Positions 51,778 through 60,897 of a stretch of DNA of 64,000 nt are shown here, in pieces (the first letter of the stretch is position 1; each line of letters begins with the position of its first letter). Origin of the DNA: Pseudomonadota bacterium (GTDB taxonomy: Bacteria > Pseudomonadota > Gammaproteobacteria > Steroidobacterales > Steroidobacteraceae). Under the pieces are notes generated by a model. The model saw nothing but the letters and a program-made list of their open reading frames with translations, had not been told where the DNA came from and did not search any database. The position numbers and the translations under genes are program-made. The stretch is taken from positions 869,501-933,500 of the forward strand of contig JADJBE010000001.1 of the NCBI GenBank assembly GCA_016703895.1, given 5' to 3'.

Positions 51778-54269
51778 TCCGCCGCGCGGTGCCCCTGGCA
51801 CTTCGCACGCTGGTGCGGGAGTGGCACTCGGGCGAATTGAGTATCGTCTTGCTTGCTTTGACGGTGGCCGTCGCTGCCCTGACCGGCGTGGGCTTTCTGG
51901 TCTCGCGCATTGGCGCCGCAGTCGACTTGCAGGCCAACGAAGTACTGGCGGCGGACCTGCGGCTGGAATCGACGCGGCCCATTGGTCCACGCTATGTCGA
52001 CGAAGCGCGCCAACGTGGTCTGCAGGTGGTCGAGTCGACCGGGCTACTGAGTGTCGTTTTCCAGGGTGACGAGAGTCAGTTGTCCAATCTGCGTGCGGTG
52101 ACAGCCGGCTACCCGCTGCGCGGCCAAGTGATGTTGGCGGACACGGCATTCGGGCAGTCGAGTCCGGCCGCCGATATTCCAGCCCCAGGCGAGGCCTGGC
52201 CCGAATCCAAGCTGTTAGCAGCGATTGGGGCTGAGGTGGGTTCAGAGCTCGCGATCGGTGCCGCCCGCTTCAAAGTGACGCGCGTGCTGATCACACGACC
52301 AGACCAGGGCGCGACCTTTGCCGATCTCGCGCCCTCTATCCTGATCAACGCCGCAGACCTGCCGGCCACGCAGTTGATTCAGCCGGGCAGCCGTGTCAGT
52401 TACGCCATGTTGTTTGCGGGCGCGCCGACTGCCGTGCAGTCCTTGCGGGACTGGCTCGATGTTGCCAAGACGCCGAGTGAGCGTTTGCTCGATATCAGCG
52501 AATCCACGCCGCAGATCAAAACTGCGATCGACCGCGCCGGCCGGTTTCTGAGTCTCGCGAGCCTGGTTGCCGTGCTGCTCTGCGCGATCGCGGTGGCCAT
52601 GGCAGCGCGCCGCTACGTGCAGCGCCATCTCGACTCGGTAGCCTTGATGAAAACACTGGGTGCCTCGCGCGCGTTCACGCTGACAGTTAGCTTGCTGCAA
52701 CTGCTGCTGATCGGTCTCGTCGCGGCGCTGATTGGGTCGCTGCTTGGCTTTGCGGCTCAGGCGGGACTTGTCGTTGTGCTCAAGGACTTGCTCAAGGGTG
52801 AGTTGCCGCCGGCCGATTGGGCGCCCGTGTGGATCGGCTTCTTGACGGCGATAGCCATACTGGCTGGTTTTGCGTTGCCGCCGCTGCTGCAATTGTCGCG
52901 GACACCCGCGCTGCGCGTGCTGCGTCGCGACGTGGGTCCACCGCCGCTCTTGGTCATGCTGGCGTTTGGACCAGCGGTCGCGGCAGTGCTGTTCCTGATC
53001 TACTGGGTCGTGCGTGACGTGCCGATTTTTCTGGGTTTCACGCTCGGCCTGACCGCGTTTCTGGCCTTGTTGGCCTTGGTCGGTTGGCTGCTGGTGCGCT
53101 TCACCAACAGCATGCGTGGCGGTGTGGGTGTGGCCTGGCGCTACGGGATCGCCAACCTGGGACGTCGCCGTATCGAGAGCGTCGTGCAATTGACCGCGTT
53201 TGGCTGCGGGATCATGGTCTTGTTGTTGTTGGCGGTGGTGCGCAACGACTTGCTGAGCGACTGGCGCAAGAGTCTGCCGAGCGACATACCCAACTATTTC
53301 TTCATCAATATTCCGCCCGAGGAGCGCACGGCATTCGTGGAGTTCCTGCGCGAGCGTGGCGCGCAGACCTCGCGAGCGTTGCCGATGATCCGCGCGCGGC
53401 TGACCGGGATCAACGGGCGTGGTGTCGAAGACACGCCGTTTGCCGATGCGCGCGGCCAGGGCTTTGCCAATCGCGAACAGAACATCACCTGGACACGTGA
53501 GCTGGGTCCGGACAACCAGATCGTGGCGGGCCGGTGGTTCGCCGATGACGACGTCGGCAAGGCGCTGGTATCGATCTCGACCGAGTTTCAGGAGGCGTTG
53601 GGGCTGGTGCTCGGTGATCGCCTCGAGTTTGACGTTGCCGGCGAGACCTTCGAAGCCACGGTGAGTAGCGTGCGCAAGGTGAAGTGGGACAGCTTCCAGC
53701 CGAATTTCTTTCTGGTCTTCCCGCCGGGCCCACTCGATGGCACTGCTGGCACCTGGATGACCAGTGCGTATTTCCACCCGACCAGCTCGCGCAGCCTGGC
53801 CGAATTGGTGCGCCGCTTCCCGAGCGTTTCGGTGTTCGATCTCGACGATCTGCTCGTGCAGGTACGTAGTGTGATCGATAAAGCGGCGCTCGCAGTACAA
53901 AGTGTCTTTCTGTTTACGTTGTTAGCCGGTCTCGTAGTGCTATTGGCAGCGGTGCAAGCGAGCCGTGACGAGCGGCGCTATGAGAGCGCAATGCTCCGAA
54001 CCTTGGGAGCTAACCGGCGGACTGTCCAGCAAGGCATCCTTGCCGAGTTCGCGACCCTGGGGGTTCTGTCGGGGTTATTAGCCGCCGTGGGCGCATCGAT
54101 TGCCGGTTTTTTTATTGCGCGGCATGTACTCAACGTGCCGTACTCACCCGACCCCTGGGTCTGGTTGATAGGCGTGGTGGGCGGTGGGTTGCTGGTTGCC
54201 ACGGCCGGTTGGCTGGCAACGCGATCCGTTGTCAATCAGCCACCGCTGGTCACGCTGCGGGGTGGCTGA
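51774..54269 (+). CDS. ybbP: ABC transporter permease YbbP (FtsX family)
   Basis: 831 residues with about ten membrane helices. The N-terminal helix is followed by a large periplasmic domain (about 40-250), a FtsX unit (about 255-400), a central segment with four helices, a second periplasmic domain (about 490-690) and a second FtsX unit ending ATRSVVNQPPLVTLRGG. The full-length YbbP architecture is intact. It forms the membrane half of the YbbAP transporter, proposed to act on lipids or toxic hydrophobic compounds. Confidence 0.94.
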   Translation: MIRRAVPLALRTLVREWHSGELSIVLLALTVAVAALTGVGFLVSRIGAAVDLQANEVLAADLRLESTRPIGPRYVDEARQRGLQVVESTGLLSVVFQGDESQLSNLRAVTAGYPLRGQVMLADTAFGQSSPAADIPAPGEAWPESKLLAAIGAEVGSELAIGAARFKVTRVLITRPDQGATFADLAPSILINAADLPATQLIQPGSRVSYAMLFAGAPTAVQSLRDWLDVAKTPSERLLDISESTPQIKTAIDRAGRFLSLASLVAVLLCAIAVAMAARRYVQRHLDSVALMKTLGASRAFTLTVSLLQLLLIGLVAALIGSLLGFAAQAGLVVVLKDLLKGELPPADWAPVWIGFLTAIAILAGFALPPLLQLSRTPALRVLRRDVGPPPLLVMLAFGPAVAAVLFLIYWVVRDVPIFLGFTLGLTAFLALLALVGWLLVRFTNSMRGGVGVAWRYGIANLGRRRIESVVQLTAFGCGIMVLLLLAVVRNDLLSDWRKSLPSDIPNYFFINIPPEERTAFVEFLRERGAQTSRALPMIRARLTGINGRGVEDTPFADARGQGFANREQNITWTRELGPDNQIVAGRWFADDDVGKALVSISTEFQEALGLVLGDRLEFDVAGETFEATVSSVRKVKWDSFQPNFFLVFPPGPLDGTAGTWMTSAYFHPTSSRSLAELVRRFPSVSVFDLDDLLVQVRSVIDKAALAVQSVFLFTLLAGLVVLLAAVQASRDERRYESAMLRTLGANRRTVQQGILAEFATLGVLSGLLAAVGASIAGFFIARHVLNVPYSPDPWVWLIGVVGGGLLVATAGWLATRSVVNQPPLVTLRGG

Positions 54270-54277
54270 GCTGATGT

Positions 54278-56048
54278 ATGCCCATGCCTGAGCAACCCTT
54301 GGAAGCCCCGCGCGAGCCTCACAACCCTGAGTTTGTGGCGCATCTGTTGCGCACGCCACTGCGGCGTAAAATGGTTGGCTGGTATGACCCGCGCGTGCTG
54401 GCGCAGTCTGCCTGGTTGGTGACGATCGCCAATCTGTTTGGCCGCCATTCTGACACCCGCTTGATAGAAGCGCTGTCCACGCAGCCACAGCACTGGTTCG
54501 ACTACTCGGATGCCGCCGACGAGACTGGCGATTTCTGGCTCGATTACGTCAGCGATATCGGCGATGGTTGGAATTCTACCTATGCGGTGGCTAGTGCGGT
54601 CGCGGAACCTGAGCTGATCGTTCGCGACGCCAACGGGCTAGCGCTGAGTACGCGCCCAGGCAAGGTGCTGGTATTCGGGGGTGATGAGGTCTACCCCTAC
54701 CCATCGCGCGGAGTATGAGGCGCGCGCCGAGCGTCCCTACGCGACCGCCTTGGCGGGCCGTGCCGCGCGGCCGGATATTTACGCCATACCCGGCAATCAC
54801 GACTGGTATGACAGCCTGATCGCGTTTTCACGCTGCTTCTGCCGGCCCGAGCGTGGCTTCGCCGGGTGCCAGACGCGCCAGACACGTAGCTATTTCGCTA
54901 TGCGTTTGCCACAGGACTGGTGGCTGTTAGCGATCGATCTGCAGCTGGGTGCTGATCTTGACGAGCCGCAGGTACAGTACTTTCAGCGTGTTGCGGCTGA
55001 TATGAGTGCGACCGCCCGGGTCATACTCTGTGTGCCGGAGCCGCGCTGGATACTCGAAGACGCCTATCCGCAGCACTCCACCTACAGCGAGAGCGCGACG
55101 GTCGAGTTTCTCGAGAGCCGGATTTTGAAGCGACATGCCGAGGTGTTTCTGACTGGCGACCTGCATCTCTACAAAAGACACGCGAACGCCGCGGGCATAC
55201 AGAAGATCACCGCTGGCGGCGGTGGCGCGTTCTTGCACCCGACGCATGCACCCGCGACACACACGCTGCGCGATGGCTTCACGCAGCAGGCGGCTTATCC
55301 GGACGAAAAGACCTCGTCGAGGCTCGCCTGGCGGAATTTCCTGTTTCCGTTCCTCAATCCGAAGTACCTGCCGATATCGGCGTTTCTGTACGCGATGTCG
55401 GCATGGTTTGCCTCGGCCAGCCTACAAGTAGCCGATACCGTGGATCTGCCCACGGCGCTCAATGCGGCAGTGCGAGCCGCGATTCGCGATCCCTTCTATG
55501 GTCTGTGGCTGATCGTGTTTGTCGCAGCATTTATATTCTTTACGGACACACATGTGCGCTGGTGGCGGGTAATCGGTGGTGTTTGCCATGCTGTGGCCCA
55601 TCTAGCCGCCGCGTTCGGGCTCGGCTGGCTCAGCCTGCTGGTGACGACCAGAGGCTTCGGGCTGGAGTTTGGGACGGTGTCCCAACTGTTAGTGGCTGGC
55701 AGCCTGACTTTCGTACTCGGGGGAATAGTAGGAGCCTTGATTCTGGGTCTTTATCTGTTTATTTCAGTGCAAGGCTTTGGGCGACACGCTAACGAAGCGT
55801 TTGCTAGCTTGCGGATCGAGGATTTCAAGCATTGGGTGCGTTTGCGGGTCGATGCAGCGGGGAGTTTGAGCATTTTCGCAATTGCGATTGATCGAGTGCC
55901 GCGTCAATGGCGAGCGAGTGAGCGGGCCGGCGCGCGAGTCGAGTTAGCCGACGACCCCGTAGCACCGCGCCGCGGCTCATTGATCGGGTCGTTATCAGCA
56001 GTTCGCGTCGCTCCTGAGGAACCTTTGGCGGTTACCGCTGACAAATAA
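54278..56048 (+). pseudogene. Metallophosphoesterase membrane protein, frameshifted
   Basis: The first frame ends at 54718 after VLVFGGDEVYPYPSRGV; the second resumes as RAEYEARAERPYATAL with IYAIPGNHDWYDSL (metal-binding NHD), then GDLHLYKRH and a C-terminal membrane region of four or five helices (to 56048). The joint falls in a CG repeat at about 54707-54711; inserting two bases (CG) gives YPSRAEYEARA, the sequence expected in this family. Combined length is about 590 residues. Putative membrane-bound calcineurin-like phosphoesterase; substrate unknown. It starts nine bases after ybbP. Confidence 0.75.
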
Positions 56049-56168
56049 ACATTGCAGCAGTCCACAAACTGGGTACAAAATGCAGCATACGTGGCCTACT
56101 CGCTAACTAATTGCGACACGAGGCTGCTAAAAAGGTTAGTATTGCACTGTTAGCGTTTAGGAGGACTC

Positions 56169-56405
56169 ATGGCAAAGAAGAAAGCAAAGGCGGTAAAGCC
56201 CGCTCGCTTAGGTAAGGCTTGGACAGCGACGGACGTGGCCAAGCTGCGTTCACTGGCGAAGCAAAAGCTGTCGGCTCGCGCCGCAGCAGAGAAACTGGGT
56301 CGCACACGCGGCTCGGTCGCGCAGAAGGCTCTGTTGCTCGGAATTTCATTCCGCGCAATCAATCAGCCGAAGCGCGCCGCAAGAAGTAAGCGGCCGACGG
56401 CGTAG
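56169..56405 (+). CDS. Small basic SANT/HTH-like protein
   Basis: 78 residues, very rich in Lys, Arg and Ala. The centre (WTATDVAKLRSLAKQKLSA, then AAEKLGRTRGSVAQKA) has the W-T-x2-D-V-x-L-R-x-L...S-x-x-x-x-A-x-x-L-x-R-T-x-x-S-V pattern of GcrA/SANT-like helix-turn-helix domains. A very strong ribosome site (GGAGG five to ten bases before the ATG) suggests high expression. Likely a nucleoid- or DNA-associated protein; target unknown. Standing alone between two unrelated genes. Confidence 0.75.
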   Translation: MAKKKAKAVKPARLGKAWTATDVAKLRSLAKQKLSARAAAEKLGRTRGSVAQKALLLGISFRAINQPKRAARSKRPTA

Positions 56406-56440
56406 CCGCGCGGGCTGCAATGCCCGCGCGCTATGGCCGG

Positions 56441-57199
56441 CTAGCGACCCACGTTCAGGCGCACCCAGGCGGCTGGCGTGCCTTCCCGGCGCATATTCAG
56501 GCCTTCAAGGGTCAGCAAATAGTCGCCAGCACCGAAGGCTGCTGGGTTCAGTTGCAGTCGCACATGCCCGTTCGAGTCTTTGAGCATGTTGTCCAGGATC
56601 GCGACGCGTCCGTGGTTCACCCGATCGATTACCACACGAAACGTACTGTATTTGGTCTGCGTGACCTCGATCTTGAGTTCGGTCATTTGTCCAGCTGCCA
56701 GGTCGACGCTGGTCGCGCTCGCGGCGCTGACAAGCGACGGTTGCACAATAATGGGACGTGACGAGCTAGTTGGCGCAATCGGGCGCTCAATCACTTCTTG
56801 CTTCAGTTTTGCAATCAAGCCCGATTGATCGGAGACCTTGCTGCCCAACAAGACAGCAACAACCAACAGGCTGGCGCACACCGCCGCAATGCCAGCGATA
56901 AACGGTAGTTGCTGCCAAAAGCGTGTTGGTTTCTCGGCCCAAGGCTCAGGCGTGCCGCTAACTTCAAGCAACCGCAAGCCCGAGTGCACGCGGTCGGCGA
57001 AGCCTAACTCATCGAGCACGGCAGGATTGGCACGGACGAACCGTTCAAACTCGCTCGCGCCTTTGGGTGGCAGCGAGCCCGCCAGGTAGCGCTCGACGAT
57101 CTGGTTGCGCCCGATGAATTCGCGGTCCATCGTGGCGTGCGGCGACTCAGTAGGTGTCACGGATTTGGTAGCGGTAGTATCGGCGTATGTGGTTGGCAT
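56441..57199 (-). CDS. Single-pass membrane protein, anti-sigma-factor-like
   Basis: 252 residues (229 from the ATG at 57130, MDREFIGRNQIVERYL). The N-terminal cytoplasmic part (IVERYLAGSLPPKGASEFERFV) resembles the helix region of anti-sigma proteins but lacks a zinc motif. One membrane helix (about 97-118) follows, then an exported beta-rich domain (KYSTFRVVIDRVNHGRVAIL, GAGDYLLTLEGLN). No sigma gene is next to it. The 300-base gap upstream (57200-57511) has no convincing gene. Confidence 0.6.
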   Translation of the reverse strand: MPTTYADTTATKSVTPTESPHATMDREFIGRNQIVERYLAGSLPPKGASEFERFVRANPAVLDELGFADRVHSGLRLLEVSGTPEPWAEKPTRFWQQLPFIAGIAAVCASLLVVAVLLGSKVSDQSGLIAKLKQEVIERPIAPTSSSRPIIVQPSLVSAASATSVDLAAGQMTELKIEVTQTKYSTFRVVIDRVNHGRVAILDNMLKDSNGHVRLQLNPAAFGAGDYLLTLEGLNMRREGTPAAWVRLNVGR

Positions 57200-57511
57200 G
57201 GTGCGTTGCGATGCGTGCGGCGCTTCTCAGCGGTCTGGATGGGGGACATATCATGCAGGCGACGCAACAACGCCATCCGCCATTCCGGCCGTAGTCGCGC
57301 GTTGGGGAAATTGCGGCGCACCGCGTGATATTGCGACAGCAACCGTTCCAAGCCGACGTTCCGCCTCACAAAATGGCTGCAATTCCTGGGCAGAAGTGGG
57401 ATCTGTATCGCGATTGAGCCACTATGTTGGATAAATCCGTAAACCCGGTAGCGTTGGTTACCGCGTTCAATGAGGCAGCGCGCCTCGCGCCACCCGTATT
57501 CAGAGGTATTC

Positions 57512-59073
57512 ATGCGTCAGAAGAAATCTGCTCGAGCCCGATCGCCAGCAACTGCAACCGCAGCAGCTATGGCGGCGAGCGCAACGCTCACGCCGGTAGC
57601 CGGGGCCGCTACGGGTGGTGATGACACGGCGATTACGATTTACAGCTCCGCACAGCCGGGAGCAATTTCGCCCGAGCTGTATCGGCCCGTGCCAGGCTCT
57701 GGGCTACCTAACGCGATGTCAGTGCCAGGCTACGCGATGGTACGGCACGATCGCGCAATCAAGCTGGCGGCCGGCCGGTCGCAACTAAAGTTCAGTGACA
57801 TTGCCGGTCTCATCGATCCGACCACAGTCACCTTCACCTCCGTGACGGACCCGCGCACGCGCGTGCTGGAGCAGAACTTCCAGTTTGATCTGGTCAGCAC
57901 CGACAAGCTGCTGCAGAAATTCATCGACAAGCCGATCACCGTGGAGCGCGCCGTTGGCAACCAGACCTCGACCGTGAGCGGCACGCTGCTGTCCGCGGTT
58001 GACCAGGACTCGTACTGCGCGGCAATGACGGCAGCATCCATGCGCTGCGCGACTATTCCGCGGTACGTTTTCCGGACTTGCCGGGTGGCCTCGAGACCAA
58101 GCCCACACTGGTCTGGGAGTTGAACGCGCCGCAAGGCGGTGAGCAGCGCACTCGCGTCACCTACCAGACAGGTGGCGTGACGTGGTGGGCGGACTACAAC
58201 CTGGTCTTCAACGAAGGCCGCGACGCCAACAGCGGCGTACTGGATCTGTCCGCGTGGGTCAGCATCATCAACCAGTCCGGGACGAGCTATCCAGACGCCA
58301 AACTGAAGCTGATAGCCGGCGATGTGCACCGTGCGCCAACACCGCAAGTGGCTCGCGGCCGTATGTTGGAATTGCAGAAAATGTCGGCGGCCGTGGCGGA
58401 CGATGGTGGCTTTGAGCAAAAGGACTTCTTCGAATTTCATCTATACACGCTCGGGCGGCGCGCCACGCTGCCCAACAACTCGACCAAACAGATCGAGCTG
58501 TTCGATCAGGCAAAGCAGATCCCAGCCAAGAAAGTCTTGCTCTACTACGGTCTGGCGCAGCCTTACCTATGGGGCTCGCCTAACACTAATCGCGAACTTG
58601 GCCTCGCCATGAATACCAAGGTCGACGTTTATCTCGAATTCCGCAACGACAAGAAGCTTGGCTTGGGCGTACCGCTACCCGCGGGGCGGATCCGTGTGTC
58701 GAAGCTCGACGACGCCGATGGCAGCCTCGAATTCATCGGCGAGGACCTTATTGATCACACGCCGAAAGACGAACAGGTGCGCGTCAAGATGGGCTCAGCG
58801 TTCGACGTGGTCGGGGAGCGACGCCAAGTGGACTTTGCCGTCGATGCCAAGTCGCAGTGGATGGAAGAGGAGTTCGAGATCAAGCTGCGGAACCACAAGG
58901 ACCAGTCCGTCGACGTTCTTGTGAAGGAAAACCTCTACCGCTGGAGCAACTGGAGGCTGCTGAGCCAGAGCCACTCGTTCGATAAAGAAGACGCGCGTAC
59001 GATCGTGTTTCCGGTGACGGTGGCCAAGGATGGCGCCACCACCGTGCGCTATCGGGTGCGTTACACCTGGTAG
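57512..59073 (+). pseudogene. DUF4139 domain protein, frameshifted
   Basis: The first frame (from ATG 57512) has a signal-like Ala-rich N terminus, then AMVRHDRAIKLAAGRSQLKF and TVSGTLLSAVD. It drifts out of frame after SAVDQ near 58003 and ends at 58123. The second frame supplies GLVLRGNDGSIHALRD, then YQTGGVTWWADYNLVF and ends YRVRYTW at 59073. One extra G in the GG at about 58001-58002 would join them (VDQGLVLRGND). The whole is a normal-length (about 520 residues) DUF4139 protein, an exported family of unknown function. Its 3' end overlaps the TetR gene by 13 bases. Confidence 0.75.
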
Positions 59074-59684
59074 GCGCGGGCAAACATCTCGACTTGGGCG
59101 TGTATCAACGCGTCCAGGTCGAGCGGTCGGCAACGCTTGCCCCCCAAATCGTGCTGATGCAGTAGCCCAAGAACGAGCGGCGACAATAGCAACAACGCGG
59201 CGTGGCGGGTATCTGCAGCCCGCATCGTGCCACCGGCGATATGCGCGGCGAGCCGCTGCTCGAGTGCCTGTAACGTGGGCTCCAGTACTTCATTCAGATA
59301 CTGAGTGCCCGCGTTGCGGTCACGCAAACCTTCTGCGAGCCCGATACGATGCAGGCTGTCGACGCCGCCTTGAGTCCAGCCGCGAGCGACACGGGCGAGA
59401 AATACTCGCAGTGAGTCGCACAAGTCTGGGCTATCGGGGCAGCGTGCGTTGGCGAGATGCGGCGCTGCGCCGGCGCGTGACTGCTCGAACACCGCGGCAA
59501 CTACCGACTCGCGCGAATCGAAGTAATGGCGCATCGTTGTCACGCTGACGCCAGCGGCCAGCGCTAACTGTCTAAAGCTGGGTTGGCCGGAATCGCGCGC
59601 TGCGAGGCGCCGGCGCGCGCGGTCTATCAGACTTTGCCGCCTGGCGTCGTAGTCAGCGTTTCTTGCCCCTGCCAATCGGGCCAT
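59061..59684 (-). CDS. TetR/AcrR family transcriptional regulator
   Basis: 207 residues. N-terminal HTH: RRLAARDSGQPSFRQLALAAG, then VSVTTMRHYFDSRESVVAAVF, the TetR signature. The C-terminal ligand domain (about 75-205) is helical and unspecific. It is divergent from a HlyD-ABC exporter, so it probably represses that operon and responds to one of its substrates. It converges with the DUF4139 gene (13-base overlap). Confidence 0.88.
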   Translation of the reverse strand: MARLAGARNADYDARRQSLIDRARRRLAARDSGQPSFRQLALAAGVSVTTMRHYFDSRESVVAAVFEQSRAGAAPHLANARCPDSPDLCDSLRVFLARVARGWTQGGVDSLHRIGLAEGLRDRNAGTQYLNEVLEPTLQALEQRLAAHIAGGTMRAADTRHAALLLLSPLVLGLLHQHDLGGKRCRPLDLDALIHAQVEMFARAYQV

Positions 59685-59751
59685 TTGCGCACCCAGTACC
59701 TGATATCTGCGATTATAGAATATATTAGACCATTCATGCTATTTTATTGCA
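59685..59751. promoter_or_regulatory. Shared regulatory gap of tetR and the exporter
   Basis: 67 AT-rich bases between divergent genes. TATAAT on the minus strand (59712-59717) fits a tetR promoter; TATATT (59721-59726) on the plus strand could serve the exporter. The close spacing means one bound repressor would control both. No perfect operator palindrome is visible. Confidence 0.45.
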
Positions 59752-60891
59752 ATGCTTGCAACTGAACCGCAGACCTTCCTGGCACGCTACCGCTGGTGGC
59801 TCGCGCTTGCCATCTCCTTACTAGTGGCGGCGCTTTGGTACTTGTACACCCAGCAGCCTCAGTCGTTAGCGGTGGTATCGGTCAGCGCTGGCCCCACGGA
59901 ACGGGTCCTGGCCATCACCGGACGGACGCGGCCGCGCGTGACCGTGAGGATCGTGCCAAAAGTTGCGGGTGAGCTCATCGAGCTGACGAAGCAGGAAGGC
60001 GAGCGCGTGCAGGCCGGAGAACTGCTCGCGCGGCTCGACGCGCCGGCGCTACAGGCGTCGCTCGACCAGGCAGCTGCAGCGCTCGCTGCGCAACGCAGCC
60101 GGCTTGCTGAAACTGAACGTACGCTGGCACGCCAAACCGAATTGCGGACCCGCGGGCTGACGACCCTAAAAGAATTCGACGCAGCAACGTTCGAACGCGA
60201 ACAGGCCGCCGCAGAGTTGCGACGATTGACGGCGGGCCGTCGCGAAGCTGCTGCGAAACTCAGCGACTCATCGATTGATGCACCAGTCTCAGGTGTTGTC
60301 CTGGCCCGCCCGGTTGATCCAGGCCAGGTCGTAACCAGCCAGTCCGTCATCTACGAACTAGCTCCATTGACGGATATCGAAATCGAAACCGAGGTGGACG
60401 AACGCTACCTACCCGAAATCGTACCTGGACTCAAAGCCGACGTCCTGATCGCCGGTCGCGGCCAACCCCTTACGGCAACCGTTTACTACATCGCCTCGAA
60501 GGTGGATCCGCGTTCCGGTGGCGCCACAGTCAGGCTCAAGCTGGATGCCACCGGACCCGATATGCCGCTGAGTCTGCGCTCTGGAGTGACCGCTGACGTG
60601 AACATCATCGTCGAGCGGCTCAACCATGCCGTGACCATCCCACGTAGTGCAATGCTCGGCCGGGAGCAGCAAGCGCGCGTTCTCATAGTGAGCGCTGGGG
60701 TGGTTGCAGAGCAACGGGTGCAGTTTGTTGAATGGCCCAGCGACCGCGTCATCGTCACCGCAGGCTTGTCCGCCGGTGACGTGGTACTGGCACAACCGCG
60801 CGTCGACTTGATTGGTCAGCGTGTGCGGCCAGTTGCTGCCAGCGCGTCAGACAACGTACGCGATCGCAGCGGCGGCATACGGACGCCCTGA
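59752..60891 (+). CDS. HlyD-type periplasmic adaptor (membrane fusion protein)
   Basis: 379 residues. One N-terminal membrane helix (about 13-30), a lipoyl half (VTVRIVPKVAGELIELT), an alpha-helical hairpin (about 95-165, ETERTLARQTELRTRGL), the second lipoyl half (SIDAPVSGVVLARP) and beta-barrel and membrane-proximal domains. It bridges an inner-membrane transporter to the outer membrane or delivers substrate across the periplasm. It starts six bases upstream of the permease gene: a MacA-like role is likely. Confidence 0.9.
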   Translation: MLATEPQTFLARYRWWLALAISLLVAALWYLYTQQPQSLAVVSVSAGPTERVLAITGRTRPRVTVRIVPKVAGELIELTKQEGERVQAGELLARLDAPALQASLDQAAAALAAQRSRLAETERTLARQTELRTRGLTTLKEFDAATFEREQAAAELRRLTAGRREAAAKLSDSSIDAPVSGVVLARPVDPGQVVTSQSVIYELAPLTDIEIETEVDERYLPEIVPGLKADVLIAGRGQPLTATVYYIASKVDPRSGGATVRLKLDATGPDMPLSLRSGVTADVNIIVERLNHAVTIPRSAMLGREQQARVLIVSAGVVAEQRVQFVEWPSDRVIVTAGLSAGDVVLAQPRVDLIGQRVRPVAASASDNVRDRSGGIRTP

Positions 60892-60897
60892 CCCGCC

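Noticed and set aside
52242..53900. 552-residue open frame on the minus strand
   Set aside because: Antisense of ybbP; composition is His/Arg/Gln-rich with no domain, as expected for the shadow of a GC-rich gene.
57157..57513. 118-residue minus-strand frame between the anti-sigma-like and DUF4139 genes
   Set aside because: The middle (LERLLSQYHAVRRNF) looks somewhat protein-like, but it overlaps the neighbouring gene by 43 bases, lacks a ribosome site and is not recognised. Kept as a weak possibility only.
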